Origin: SAR324 cluster bacterium
GTDB taxonomy: Bacteria; SAR324; NAC60-12
Assembly (NCBI GenBank): GCA_028281495.1
Contig: JANQJU010000065.1
Location: forward strand, 1-64,000
Reading direction: 5' to 3'
Length of the DNA: 64,000 nt
Both the position numbers and the translations under genes were made by a program. The notes beneath the pieces are model-generated. The model made no database searches. It had not been told where the DNA came from and saw only the letters and a list, made by a program, of their open reading frames with translations. Shown here piece by piece: positions 1 through 9,349 of the stretch; position 1 is the stretch's first letter, and the number at the start of each line of letters is the position of its first letter.

Positions 1-49
1 TTTCGTCTTGGAATTCTGCTACTCTGACCTTCACTGGACGCTTGTGAAA
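1..49. repeat. Left copy of a dispersed repeat flanking the Rpn-type gene
   Basis: This stretch lies just upstream of the nuclease gene. It matches positions 2129-2177 with only a few mismatches; both share the core CTACTCTGACCTTCA and the following TGGACGCTTGTGAA. It looks like the upstream flank of a repeated genetic unit. The window starts here, so its true outer end is unknown. Confidence 0.7.
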
Positions 50-86
50 CTTCTGATCTCTTGCATTTCTTCTTGTGTTGCCATCT

Positions 87-1109
87 ATGCCGTCAATCCA
101 TCAAAGAAAACCCAAATGGTTCCGAAGAACCAAGTGGCATCAACTCTTGGGCAGTCTGCTCCAAGAATGGCTTGCTGATTTAGATATCCTGGTCCAAACC
201 GATCTCCCGTTGTCAAGTAAACCACCAGAAGCTGATATTGTGTTGATTCGCAATCGCCGCAACACTTGGAATTTAGCGCAGCGGGAACGGCTCCCTGATG
301 GCATTCGTGATGTCTCGGCTTCGCGGGTGCTTATTGAATTCAAATACACAGAATCGGCCAACCGCACCGCTTTTCTCCAAACCCTTAGCTATGATACGAT
401 GTACCGACGAGTGCATCGATTGAAGGATGAGGAGTTGGTTTCGTTTTTGATCAGCAGTCAATCTCCCCATCATGAGACGTTGGAGCGATTGGGATACCAG
501 CCTTCTCTCCACCCAGGCGTGTCTTTCAGCAATCATGATTCGATGAAGACCGTTGGTTTCATTGATCTGAACAAGCTTTTGGATGCCCCTCACAATTTAA
601 TATTTAAGTGCTTTGCAAGTCGACAAAGCGAGAAGAAGAAAACCTTCCAACGCATCCATCAGGGTCAGCTGGGGTGGATGTCCGATTCGGTGTATTGGTT
701 GCTGGTGGGATTAAAGAAGCACTTTTTTCCAAAGGAGGAACTGATGTCAGATGTAGAAGAATTGACCCCGGAATTTTTGATTGAAGAAGGCAAAGCGTGG
801 ATGGCCCAAATGTTGCTACGGTTGCCCCCGGAGTTGGTCGCTCAAGGAATCAATGTTCAACCATTTATTGAACAAGCACGAGAAGAAGGAAGGGAAGAAG
901 GAAGGGAAGAGGGCCTAGAAGCAGGAAGGGAATCCACTTTAAGACAAGAATGGATGGAAAGCATTCGTTTTCTTCAGCAAGTATTGAAACAGCCGTTGAC
1001 GTCGAAAGAGGAACTTCAGACTTGGCCCAAGGAGGAATTGCGTGAACAATCCGAAGCATTGAAACAACAATTGTTGGATATGCAGGGACTCGGTGGTGGA
1101 AATTTCTGA
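87..1109 (+). CDS. Rpn-like PD-(D/E)XK nuclease / putative transposase
   Basis: This is a 340-residue protein of the Rpn (recombination-promoting nuclease) or PD-(D/E)XK putative transposase type, expected to cut DNA with a metal-dependent restriction-like fold. The likely active site is the EAD near residue 50 followed by EFK near residue 86, matching the D-x(n)-(E/D)xK pattern. The C-terminal third is charged and contains an EEGREEGREEG tandem repeat, which is common in this family. An ATG at 87 is used; a GTG at 75 would add four residues, and neither has a clear ribosome site. The gene is convergent with the Fic gene 13 bp away. The sequence around its start and its stop recurs, fused together, at 2129-2194, so the gene probably belongs to a duplicated mobile unit. 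The family call rests on motif recognition. Confidence 0.75.
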   Translation: MPSIHQRKPKWFRRTKWHQLLGSLLQEWLADLDILVQTDLPLSSKPPEADIVLIRNRRNTWNLAQRERLPDGIRDVSASRVLIEFKYTESANRTAFLQTLSYDTMYRRVHRLKDEELVSFLISSQSPHHETLERLGYQPSLHPGVSFSNHDSMKTVGFIDLNKLLDAPHNLIFKCFASRQSEKKKTFQRIHQGQLGWMSDSVYWLLVGLKKHFFPKEELMSDVEELTPEFLIEEGKAWMAQMLLRLPPELVAQGINVQPFIEQAREEGREEGREEGLEAGRESTLRQEWMESIRFLQQVLKQPLTSKEELQTWPKEELREQSEALKQQLLDMQGLGGGNF

Positions 1110-1122
1110 CTGAAAATTGTGG

Positions 1123-1965
1123 TTATCCATTATTCCCTGTCCTCAAGTCGCTTAAAACGCCTTCTTGAGTATCAACCAATGACTTCACAACAAACTCAAC
1201 AAAATTAGCCAAGTTCCCTGTATCGGCTTCTTTTAGGGCATCAATATACGCCCTTCGGTTTTCATTTTTGATAATTGCAGGGGTGTACCCACTGCGGATC
1301 AAAATAAGGTTCATTAATATTCTCGCACCTCTTCCGTTTCCATCATCAAACGGGTGAATCCGTACAAAGTTATAATGACTAATGGCTGCAACCACACTCG
1401 CATGCAAAGCGGTGGGTTCGTTTTGTAGCCAGTCACACATTGCCTCGATCTCTCCGGCAACTTGCTGAGGGTCTACATAATAATGAATTGTACCATCGGG
1501 TTGCTGAACATGATTAGGATTCTTTTTGTATTGTCCGGGGGTTGCAGGTTTATGAACTTTTTCACCAAACTGATCAATGGCTATAGTGTGCGTCACTCCA
1601 CTTAACAATGAAGCATTGATTTCTTTTATTAACCCTGGTGTGACTGGTCGTTGGTTTTTCAGAACGCCTTGGTATAAAAAATCAATAGTCTGTGCATGGT
1701 TCCTTGCATCTAAAAAATCCTGAAAAGGCTTACCTTCGACGGTACGTCCTTCTTGTAGGAAAAATGCTGTCTCCCCTCGGCTCAGGGTACTGCCTTCAAT
1801 GGCATTGGAGTTATACGTCCAATCAATCCGTTGCTTTTGATACAACGTACCTTGCAGATCAACACGAACAGCATGCAATTCATCAATAGAAGCCTTCAAT
1901 GTGTCTACTTTTTGGAGCAATGATTTAAGTTGTGGTGTCTCGATGACAGTATAAAATTTTTCCAT
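1123..1965 (-). CDS. Fic-domain AMP transferase, autoinhibited type
   Basis: Fic proteins usually transfer AMP from ATP onto Ser, Thr or Tyr of a target protein. The catalytic loop HPFDDGNGRGAR lies at about residues 204-215 of this 280-residue form and is intact. An inhibitory (S/T)xxxE(G/N) helix is visible near the N terminus as SNAIEG, at about residues 53-58, which places the protein in the class with an intramolecular inhibitor. No separate antitoxin gene is therefore needed, and none is seen. The ATG at 1965 is used; an in-frame TTG at 2025 would add 20 residues, and neither has a strong ribosome site. The gene is convergent with the Rpn-like gene and lies between two copies of that element's flanking sequence. 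Its target is unknown. Confidence 0.88.
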   Translation of the reverse strand: MEKFYTVIETPQLKSLLQKVDTLKASIDELHAVRVDLQGTLYQKQRIDWTYNSNAIEGSTLSRGETAFFLQEGRTVEGKPFQDFLDARNHAQTIDFLYQGVLKNQRPVTPGLIKEINASLLSGVTHTIAIDQFGEKVHKPATPGQYKKNPNHVQQPDGTIHYYVDPQQVAGEIEAMCDWLQNEPTALHASVVAAISHYNFVRIHPFDDGNGRGARILMNLILIRSGYTPAIIKNENRRAYIDALKEADTGNLANFVEFVVKSLVDTQEGVLSDLRTGNNG

Positions 1966-2128
1966 TAATAACGTTTGATTATCTGGTTCAGAATCGTTGT
2001 ACCCATGAGATGATTTTTCTTCCAACTCGCGATTTCATCTAACTTTGAGCGGTTTGACTCAAAGGTATTTCACTCCTATCAAATTCGTTGGAGGGGATCA
2101 TTAAAAATATAAAATGCTTCACTATGAT

Positions 2129-2194
2129 TTTCGCCTTGGAAGGGTGCTACTCTGACCTTCAGTGGACGCTTGTGAAGGTGGCGGAAATTTCTGA
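2129..2194. repeat. Collapsed remnant of the Rpn-like element
   Basis: Positions 2129-2177 match the sequence upstream of the nuclease gene (1-49), and 2177-2194 match the last 18 bases of that gene (1092-1109, including the stop codon) with one mismatch. The two parts abut directly, so the roughly 1 kb coding region is missing. This is the structure expected of an internally deleted second copy of the same unit, left downstream of the PepSY gene and upstream of the Fic gene. Confidence 0.7.
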
Positions 2195-2228
2195 ATGAAA
2201 ACAGGTACAGTGTCGAATACTCAGAAAA

Positions 2229-3443
2229 TTAAGCTTTGCGTCGGATGACAACAGGATCCTCAATTTCTGAGACTGTTTCATCCGACTTTTTCTCTTTGTG
2301 GGAACGGGCAAATTTTCGTTTCCACCAAAGAACGCATCCAGAAATAAAAAGAAAAGGCAGGGACATGCCACTCGCAAAAACAAGCACTTGACCCAAGACT
2401 CCCAATTTTACATCAGAGTGCAGCGGAATTAAATTGGACTTCACCCATTCTGCAAAATTAAGATCTTCTCCAGGCCTTTCCACGATGATCTGTCCGGTTT
2501 GAGTATCGATCCACATTTCAGTGTGTTGAGAACGGGGATCGGCTTCCGGTGGCATCAATCCCACAAAGTGCACATTTTTTTGAAATTCGTTTTCCGGATA
2601 GATGGTTCTGACCACCAGTCCCGGGTTGGCCCGCAGCGCAATCGCAACGGCCTCACTGAGGGATATCAAGTTGGAAGAATCGTGATCCGCTTCAGGTTCT
2701 TCCCCTTCAACTTGAGGTGGGGTGAATTCCCTTATGGAATAAACGGTTTTCCAGATGGGATCCACCCAGTGGGGTTTTACGATAGCCAAGCCTGAATAAA
2801 GTAAAACAATCGTTGGGGCAATGAGATAAATTCCAGACAAATTGTGCCAACGAAGCCACGCTCGCTTGCCACGTAGGGAAAAATTAATCGAGAGTGCGGA
2901 CCTCCAATTTTTTTTAGGCCACCACAGCACGATTCCACTTAACAAGGATACAAATCCCAGTAGCGTTGCCCAGCTCACAATTTCAATGCCGAAGGGCACG
3001 AACAAGGAGAAATGAAAGAAAATGAGCTTCACCCACCATGCCTCTTCAATCACGAAACTTCCAATGACCTTGTCGGTTTCAGGATGGATTGAAACCACAA
3101 GGTGAATATCTTCTCCAGAATCGCTTTCTGCGTGAGAGAATAGAATTGGAACCGTCCCTGGAATATGCCCCGCATTGGGATATTCAATTCCTTCGACATG
3201 ATCGAGGGTGGGATGATTCTCGACAGCTTTTAACCAAGCATCAACCTTCTCGGGAGTGATTTCAAACGCAGGGATGTTTTCTGGGAACAGAATGTCTCCA
3301 TTTTCCCATTTGGCCAACGGTTCCACAAAAACCAACAGTGCTCCGGTCAAACCTGCCAGCGCAAGCACCAATCCTGCGCTGAGTCCCAACACGAGGTGCA
3401 CCCACAGCCAGTATTGTCGTATTTTTTTTTTTGAGAGAGTCAC
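2229..3443 (-). CDS. PepSY-associated inner-membrane protein, iron-uptake type
   Basis: This 404-residue protein is of the PepSY-associated TM helix family, which often sits beside TonB-dependent siderophore receptors and is linked to periplasmic ferric-siderophore reduction. Four membrane segments are visible: residues 13-43, about 152-176, about 205-223 and about 345-372, with WWxKK/WWKRK edges typical of the family. A large periplasmic region lies between the first and second. The start is a GTG with AGGAG seven bases upstream. Codons 4-8 contain a run of 11 A residues, an unusual slippage-prone tract so close to the start. The gene follows the TonB receptor by 24 bp on the same strand, so the two are almost certainly co-transcribed. 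The substrate cannot be told from sequence. Confidence 0.85.
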   Translation of the reverse strand: MTLSKKKIRQYWLWVHLVLGLSAGLVLALAGLTGALLVFVEPLAKWENGDILFPENIPAFEITPEKVDAWLKAVENHPTLDHVEGIEYPNAGHIPGTVPILFSHAESDSGEDIHLVVSIHPETDKVIGSFVIEEAWWVKLIFFHFSLFVPFGIEIVSWATLLGFVSLLSGIVLWWPKKNWRSALSINFSLRGKRAWLRWHNLSGIYLIAPTIVLLYSGLAIVKPHWVDPIWKTVYSIREFTPPQVEGEEPEADHDSSNLISLSEAVAIALRANPGLVVRTIYPENEFQKNVHFVGLMPPEADPRSQHTEMWIDTQTGQIIVERPGEDLNFAEWVKSNLIPLHSDVKLGVLGQVLVFASGMSLPFLFISGCVLWWKRKFARSHKEKKSDETVSEIEDPVVIRRKA

Positions 3444-3467
3444 AGGATGTCTCCTATTTTGGGAATC

Positions 3468-5615
3468 TTAAAAGAAGTAAGTCGCAGTGGCACCAATTTC
3501 TCTTGGGGGCAGCACGTAGCCGCTTCCGCCAGGGGTCGTTTTTTGAAAGTACTGAAATTGGTCGAAAACATTGCGGACAAAGCCACGGATTTTGAACTCA
3601 TCGACCTCGTAAGTCGTGCCGATATCAACGTTGGTATAATCTCCAGATTCTGTGTCTTTGGTTTCGGTAAAATCGTAGTAGTATTCCCCAACATACGTCG
3701 CCGCTAAATCTGCTGAAAGGTTTGAGGTCGCCTGCCAAACCACACCTGTATTGAGTGTGACTTCGGGATCTTCTCCAAATCGATTACCATCAATTTCTTC
3801 GCCAGGTGCATCGATTTCAGTTCGCAACAAACCAATCCCCCCAGTCAGTTGAACCGTTTTCGAAACTTCGGCCCGCGCCTCGACTTCCAGACCATAGGTG
3901 TTGCCATCGAAATTCAAGATTCTTGAGGTATTTGGATCAGGCGAATAGGAAAATTGATAATCTTCATACTGGTTGTAAAACCCCACGACACTCCAGGAGC
4001 TTTTCTTTTGATTGTTGCGATATCCCACCTCGTGGGTCCACACAAACTCGGGGTCGAATTCGTAAAAGGTGAACGATCCAAAGTCGGTTCCGCCGCCCCC
4101 CGGATTAAATCCTCGCCTGGAAGTAACAAAAATCGTTTGTTGGTCATCCAGATCATAGGCCAGACCTAACTTAGGCAGAAATATTGTTTCAGTCTGATCG
4201 ACATCGATAATAGCCGGTGGGAAATCGGGGATACCAAAGGACATTTTTCCATCAAATATCACTTTGCTCACCATGTAACGGCCCCCTCCAAGCACTCTGA
4301 AATCATCCGAAACATGGTAAGTCAGGTCTGCGAACACAGATTGTGATTCTTTCTCATCCTCCGAATTGATCGCAAATAATCCGGTTCGGGTGTCTCCTGT
4401 TTCACGGCTGAAACTCAGTCCCAATACCCCTTCAAGGGGTCCAGCTTCCTTGAAATTATAAAGTAGATCCTGCGAAAAGAGGTCTCGGTTGAGCTCTTCA
4501 AACGTGACTCCTGAACTATCCGCATTGGCATCCGGAGCATCCTCAAACTTGTTTTTCATGAAACTGGTAATGGATTGAATTTCTCCCGATTTCCCAACGG
4601 CATAACGCAAGTCCGCAGTGAAGCTGTAATCGTTTGTTTTGAAAATTCGTTGACCACCGGAATAGCCGTACTTTCGATCTTCCGGAGTAACCCCCTTTCC
4701 ATCTACTGCAAAATCACTAGCATCTCTTCCCCATACCCAGGAATCAAAGCTGATATCACGGCCTATTTCGTTTTCTACCGTAAACAAAGCCGTGAACTTA
4801 GGAGTGGCTTTAGGCTGGTATAGAAATTTGCTGCGAAAACTCGTTGTGTAATATTCGGACAACGCATCAAAATCGGTACCCGACGGAGCACTTCCATCGT
4901 CGTACACTTCTGTGGGAATTCGATCATTTTCGTATTGAAGTACAAAACGAGATGCCAATTCATCTTCGATGATCGGCGTGTTGTACATGAAGTTGGCTCG
5001 ATACCCGAAGTCCGATATTTTATTCCAATCAATCCCGGCTTCGGCAGCACCTTCCGTGTAAAAAACAGGATCTTTGGTTTTAACTATGTAGGCTCCTGAA
5101 ATGGCATTGGAACCCCGACTTGTGGTTTGTGGACCGCGTAAAAGCTCCACTTGTTCGATATCAAACGTGGATTGATAGCTATTGTTGGTCAGCGTTTGCA
5201 GCCGTGCCACATCATCTACAATGAGTTTAGCTCTGGGTTGCGTTGCTGCCAGCAAAGATCCACCTAGCCCAACAGGTCCACCGCTTTGAACACCACGTAC
5301 TGAAGGCAGAAAATCTGGAGGTGTTGGAGTGACATTAGGAGTATGACGCAAAGCATCGAAAACGCGATTGGCATCATTTCGCTGAAGATCTTCTTCGGTA
5401 ATCACCGTAACACTGGTAGTGGTTTCGAGTAGAGAACGTTCTGTTCTCTCTCCCACTACTACAATGTCATCTAAGGTGACTGCCTCGGACCCTTCTTCAA
5501 TCGGTTCTTTTGATGACTGAGCTAACACAATATTGAATGTGAAAAAATAGAACACAAAATTGATTGCAAGCAGAAATCGGCCCGTCGCTGCAAAAGGGAA
5601 ATTTCGTTGATTCAT
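3468..5615 (-). CDS. TonB-dependent outer-membrane receptor
   Basis: This 715-residue protein should import a ligand, most likely an iron chelate, across the outer membrane using TonB/ExbBD energy. A signal peptide ends near residue 32 (VLA before QSS). A TonB-box-like DDIVVVGE occurs at about residues 49-56. A plug domain follows (VTVITEEDL, then LLRGPQTTSRGSNAISGAYIV), and the remainder is a beta-barrel ending in the aromatic residues YFF expected at an outer-membrane C terminus. AAGGA lies nine bases before the ATG. It is the first gene of a pair with the PepSY protein, which supports siderophore uptake. The long AT-rich upstream region probably holds its promoter. No tonB, exbB or ABC permease gene is in the window. 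Confidence 0.93.
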   Translation of the reverse strand: MNQRNFPFAATGRFLLAINFVFYFFTFNIVLAQSSKEPIEEGSEAVTLDDIVVVGERTERSLLETTTSVTVITEEDLQRNDANRVFDALRHTPNVTPTPPDFLPSVRGVQSGGPVGLGGSLLAATQPRAKLIVDDVARLQTLTNNSYQSTFDIEQVELLRGPQTTSRGSNAISGAYIVKTKDPVFYTEGAAEAGIDWNKISDFGYRANFMYNTPIIEDELASRFVLQYENDRIPTEVYDDGSAPSGTDFDALSEYYTTSFRSKFLYQPKATPKFTALFTVENEIGRDISFDSWVWGRDASDFAVDGKGVTPEDRKYGYSGGQRIFKTNDYSFTADLRYAVGKSGEIQSITSFMKNKFEDAPDANADSSGVTFEELNRDLFSQDLLYNFKEAGPLEGVLGLSFSRETGDTRTGLFAINSEDEKESQSVFADLTYHVSDDFRVLGGGRYMVSKVIFDGKMSFGIPDFPPAIIDVDQTETIFLPKLGLAYDLDDQQTIFVTSRRGFNPGGGGTDFGSFTFYEFDPEFVWTHEVGYRNNQKKSSWSVVGFYNQYEDYQFSYSPDPNTSRILNFDGNTYGLEVEARAEVSKTVQLTGGIGLLRTEIDAPGEEIDGNRFGEDPEVTLNTGVVWQATSNLSADLAATYVGEYYYDFTETKDTESGDYTNVDIGTTYEVDEFKIRGFVRNVFDQFQYFQKTTPGGSGYVLPPREIGATATYFF

Positions 5616-5739
5616 TGAGTAGATCCTTCATATGATTGTTTCAAAAAAAGCATAAAATATGTATTCAACTTATTGATTTTCAATGTTAAATCAAATTTTC
5701 ACAACTGCTTTTTAAGTAAAAAATTTGATTGCACAAAAA

Positions 5740-5763
5740 ATTAATTTGTATGTACGAATTAAT
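5740..5763. promoter_or_regulatory. Near-perfect palindrome upstream of the TonB receptor
   Basis: An 11-bp inverted repeat (ATTAATTTGTA and TACGAATTAAT, one mismatch) is separated by 2 bp. It lies about 125 bp upstream of the receptor start in a 472-bp AT-rich gap (5616-6087) that otherwise shows no gene. The size and symmetry fit a dimeric repressor site. It does not resemble the usual Fur box, so the cognate regulator is unknown. Confidence 0.35.
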
Positions 5764-6049
5764 TTTCTATGCTCACTAGAAAACTTCTAATAGTATATAC
5801 AAATTTAGGATGTCAAATCATTTTTGAAGAAGCTGGTTTGACATAGAAAATGAATTTCAAACGCTTAAATTTATTCCAATCACAAGTTAGCACCTCCCAA
5901 TATCAGTTGTCATACAACGCTTTCTCGTTTTCTCTCCCAGTTTAAAAAATTAAACTGAGTCCGATTTGGTCCTGGTGTTCCTTTATCGATTCGACTTCGA
6001 TTCCTCTGTGTCATAATCGACATTCCCCCCTGAAGATCTCTAAGGGACG

Positions 6050-6075
6050 CCCCATGGAGAAAGAGTTCCATGGGG
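6050..6075. terminator. Stem-loop after the 101-residue protein gene
   Basis: A perfect 9-bp stem (CCCCATGGA / TCCATGGGG) with an 8-base loop lies 12 bp beyond the stop of the minus-strand gene ending at 6088. No strong T tract follows on the minus strand, so intrinsic termination is plausible but not certain. Confidence 0.4.
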
Positions 6076-6087
6076 TATTCTATGGCT

Positions 6088-6393
6088 TCAGGTAGCTCTC
6101 CCCACGATGGCTCTTCCGGTACCTAAGTAAGCGACTGGCTCTGCGTGTCTTTCTGATTCGACGTACATGATATAAACCCCCGGTTCATGACGCAAAAGAT
6201 CCAAGATTGCAGCAAATTGCGACAACGGGTAATGAATATGAATCACCCCCTCTTTGTCGGTGGCTTGACGAATCGCATCGGTGTCGTGGTGGAAATAAAG
6301 ATAGCCCACGACTTCGTCGTCCTTATAAAGGCGAATTTCGGAAGTCTGGGGACGGACAAAGTAGGAATAAGAATTGATCAGTTGATGAGCCAT
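6088..6393 (-). CDS. Hypothetical 101-residue protein
   Basis: I do not recognise a family. The protein is soluble, has no signal peptide or membrane segment, and reads as a small mixed alpha/beta fold (SEIRLYKDDEVVGYLYF then ILDLLRHEPGVYIMYVESE). A good ribosome site, AAGGAG, precedes the ATG. It lies 48 bp downstream of the large protease-like gene on the same strand, so the two are probably co-transcribed and may be functionally linked. Confidence 0.7.
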   Translation of the reverse strand: MAHQLINSYSYFVRPQTSEIRLYKDDEVVGYLYFHHDTDAIRQATDKEGVIHIHYPLSQFAAILDLLRHEPGVYIMYVESERHAEPVAYLGTGRAIVGRAT

Positions 6394-6441
6394 GGCATTT
6401 CTCCTTTCAAAAGTGGATGGATCCTGATTGCGATTTGAAAA

Positions 6442-9129
6442 TTATTCCAATGGGGCGGCGTTGTAACCGTAAGAAAGTAATAGTTGCCTGGGGGCTTGTG
6501 CCGGTTTGCCAACCCAAGCCATGACCAAGCGTTCCCCAATGCAAGCCATATCAACAGACTCTTTGGTGCGATCTTTTTGGTTCGTCAGTTCAGGCAAATC
6601 TTGCCAATCCAACGCTTTTTCGGTGGACCGAGTCATGATGACTTGCTCCCTTCCTAATTCTCCATTTTTCCAAGACAAGTGCAGTCGATTGTCTAAAACG
6701 GCTAAGGTGGGGGACCCTTGAGTCCGTGTGGCTGGAAGTTCTTCGATTGCTTGGTTGAGTGCGGGTGTTGCACCGGACCACTTTCCGTCTTCGGATAGGG
6801 TTGCTGCGTGCAAATAGCCCTCGACATTCCAAACCATGACCAAGTTTCCTCCAAACTCGACCAATGCAGGAGGTGGAACCCGATCCACCGACAAAGCCCT
6901 TGTTGATTGGGGAACCAAGGTTTCCCAAGGTGTCCAATACTGGAGATCTTTCGTAGTCACAATGGCCAGTTTGTAAGCAATTGAAGGCAAAGGGCGAGGT
7001 GCATAAACGAGGCATAACTTTTTTTGAAACGTAGCGACCGTTGGGCTAATCGCCGAAGTAAACGGGAGCTTCGTCATAGTTCCTGAGAAATCCTCAGTAC
7101 TGGCAACAAACAACTCATCATCGGCCGATCTCCAAAAAACCCATAGCTGTCCCAAGAAATGAATCACTGTTGGAGAGTGAGCGACCTCTTCAGGAGGGGA
7201 AAAGGTATGGGTTTGCCAAGCTCCCGGAGTGTTCAAATCCTCGTATGATTGAGCAGCCAGTTCGATCTCACCCTGAAGGCCTTTCCAAGCGACCACCAAG
7301 CTTGTGGGAGTGGTGGCCAACTTCGGCTCCGTTTTCATCAAAAGATCCGTCTTTTCTCCCCAAGTCCAATAATTCCAACCGATGTGAGCTTTTGACCAAG
7401 CACAAATGTTAAAGACCTGGCTGCTGTTCATTATACACGAGGTGCGGTCATTATTGAGAAAGCGGTTTCGGTCGTAGGACTTGTCGTTCGTGTTCGGTTC
7501 TTGTGCATAACCAAAATATTTCCCTTCTTTGATCCCCTGTTTGTATTCATCCGGTGAACCAAACAGATGGCAGGTTTCATGGGCGAAAGTCCTCCAGAAT
7601 TTGTTTTCTAGGCTATATTTGATCAGACACTGTTCTCCGTCCAACCCCGTCACGTAGCCGAAACGATACAAGGGATATCGAGTGATCCAGGCAATATAAA
7701 CCCAATCGGGATTGCCTACGGTTTTGAGATAAGCGAGATGTTCTTCGTTAACGTTTTTGCCAATGGTCGTGTATCCCATATTGTGCCAAGCTGGTTTTCG
7801 GATTCGGTTAAAAAACTCGCGCCCTGGTTTGCCTCCGGCGTAGGCCATCTCAATGCTCGTCGACCCTTCTCCCATCTGCTGCCAACCCACAAAAATCTTT
7901 TGATGGTCGGGGGGGCCTTGGTCAAACACTCCCAGTGCCGGGCCTTGGTTCTTCAAATATTGAGGATTGCCGTCAAGGACAATAGGAAGCTGAGATCGAA
8001 AGGTTTGGGACTGTGGTTGCCATAGCGAATACACCAGCTTTCCGTCGGTATCTTTCCAAACTAAAAAGATATCCTTGTCAAAACTAGCTAAGGCGGGGGA
8101 GTCTGGGCTTTTAAACATCGTTGCTTGGGGAGCACTCCAGCGATTTGTTTCCGGATTTCGCCAACTGAATTGGATGACGTTTTGCGAATCCGTCCAGGCC
8201 AAAACCATTTCTTTATCTTGGCCTGTCAATGCAGGGCTTCCCAAACAGGTAGTCGAGACAACCCATTCCTCTACCCAAGAATCACCAGTAGAATCAGTAT
8301 CCTCTCGCGGTTGATAGGTCCAAACTCGCAGTGCTGCTTCTGAATTGACGTGATCCGGGCCATACCAACTCAAATAAAGCTTACGGTGCTTTGCCAGGGG
8401 GCGCACCACCAAAGCCGGAGCATAGGGCGAAATGAAGGAATGCGGCAAAACCTCGGTGAGGGTTCGCATATTGTTCTCTAGCCGAAAGCATCGGACACGA
8501 TTTTTGAAGCCGGTGACGGAAAAATAGAAATAACCCATCGTTTGATCTTGTTTGAAATACGTCAAGGCTAAGCGATGTTGTGTGGCATTTTCTGTGATAT
8601 CAGTCATATCCAGTGCCTCCACCTTGTTCCAGATATGACTCTCCTTCCCATGAACAGCGATATGGAGTGCCGTTTCAGTCATCCAAAACATATAAAATTT
8701 GCTTTGGGCCAAATGGTGTTGGAAAGCGGGAACGGCAGTAGGTGCCAAGGGGAATTCATGCGAGGACTTGTTGTGCCAGTGCCATTTAGTCAGGGGAACC
8801 CGGACTAACGTGAAGTCCTTCTTAAACTGGAACTTCATGTTAGGGCCAAGGTCATGAAGGCGTTGAATCCCTAAATCCACTTGATTACGAATATCCTCAA
8901 ATTGGGCATCATCGATATAGACTTCTGAATCGAGTCCCGACACCACCATAACGCCCACAGTGATATTTCCCAGTAACCTCTTAGCCTCAGGGTTAACCGC
9001 TTGGTCAGCCCCCCGCAAACGCTGAAGATTAGAGGTTATTTGTCCATCGTCTTCCTCAGAATCCAAGCAAGAACCGGATTCTTCCCAATCGTCTTCCATC
9101 GTTTCATCGACTGTGTTGTCTACCCCCAT
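6442..9129 (-). CDS. Metzincin-like zinc protease within lectin/sialidase-like repeats
   Basis: This protein of about 895 residues carries the zinc-protease motif HETCHLFGSPDEY near residue 516, of the HExxHxxGxxD type used by metzincins. It is followed about 50 residues later by a possible Met-turn (SCIMNSS) and ICAWSKAHIGW. On both sides are repeated blocks of the form SPALxxxxxxxxLVWxxxxxLxxSxW, resembling beta-propeller or fucose/sialic-acid lectin repeats. No signal peptide is seen; the N terminus is acidic. The start is placed at the ATG at 9129 because AAGGAG lies six bases before it, whereas an ATG five codons upstream overlaps that ribosome site. A role in binding and cleaving glycoproteins is an inference. 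The 101-residue gene follows on the same strand. Confidence 0.75.
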   Translation of the reverse strand: MGVDNTVDETMEDDWEESGSCLDSEEDDGQITSNLQRLRGADQAVNPEAKRLLGNITVGVMVVSGLDSEVYIDDAQFEDIRNQVDLGIQRLHDLGPNMKFQFKKDFTLVRVPLTKWHWHNKSSHEFPLAPTAVPAFQHHLAQSKFYMFWMTETALHIAVHGKESHIWNKVEALDMTDITENATQHRLALTYFKQDQTMGYFYFSVTGFKNRVRCFRLENNMRTLTEVLPHSFISPYAPALVVRPLAKHRKLYLSWYGPDHVNSEAALRVWTYQPREDTDSTGDSWVEEWVVSTTCLGSPALTGQDKEMVLAWTDSQNVIQFSWRNPETNRWSAPQATMFKSPDSPALASFDKDIFLVWKDTDGKLVYSLWQPQSQTFRSQLPIVLDGNPQYLKNQGPALGVFDQGPPDHQKIFVGWQQMGEGSTSIEMAYAGGKPGREFFNRIRKPAWHNMGYTTIGKNVNEEHLAYLKTVGNPDWVYIAWITRYPLYRFGYVTGLDGEQCLIKYSLENKFWRTFAHETCHLFGSPDEYKQGIKEGKYFGYAQEPNTNDKSYDRNRFLNNDRTSCIMNSSQVFNICAWSKAHIGWNYWTWGEKTDLLMKTEPKLATTPTSLVVAWKGLQGEIELAAQSYEDLNTPGAWQTHTFSPPEEVAHSPTVIHFLGQLWVFWRSADDELFVASTEDFSGTMTKLPFTSAISPTVATFQKKLCLVYAPRPLPSIAYKLAIVTTKDLQYWTPWETLVPQSTRALSVDRVPPPALVEFGGNLVMVWNVEGYLHAATLSEDGKWSGATPALNQAIEELPATRTQGSPTLAVLDNRLHLSWKNGELGREQVIMTRSTEKALDWQDLPELTNQKDRTKESVDMACIGERLVMAWVGKPAQAPRQLLLSYGYNAAPLE

Positions 9130-9349
9130 ATTGTTCTCCTTCATTGGCTAAACTCAATGCAATATTCAAACGCAATAGACTCTAACTGATTCGTTAGTAA
9201 CCTAACACTATCCATCTTTAAAATGAAAGGAAGAAAATTAGAATCACTGGACGTTTCGATTCAGCCAAATAACAAACATTGGGACTCCTAAGATACTGCG
9301 AAGTTTGTTATACCTGTTTCAATTTTACTCTCGAAACCAAAGGAGACTC

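Noticed and set aside
5616..6087. Fur box before the TonB receptor
   Set aside because: No stretch matches the GATAATGATAATCATTATC pattern well enough.
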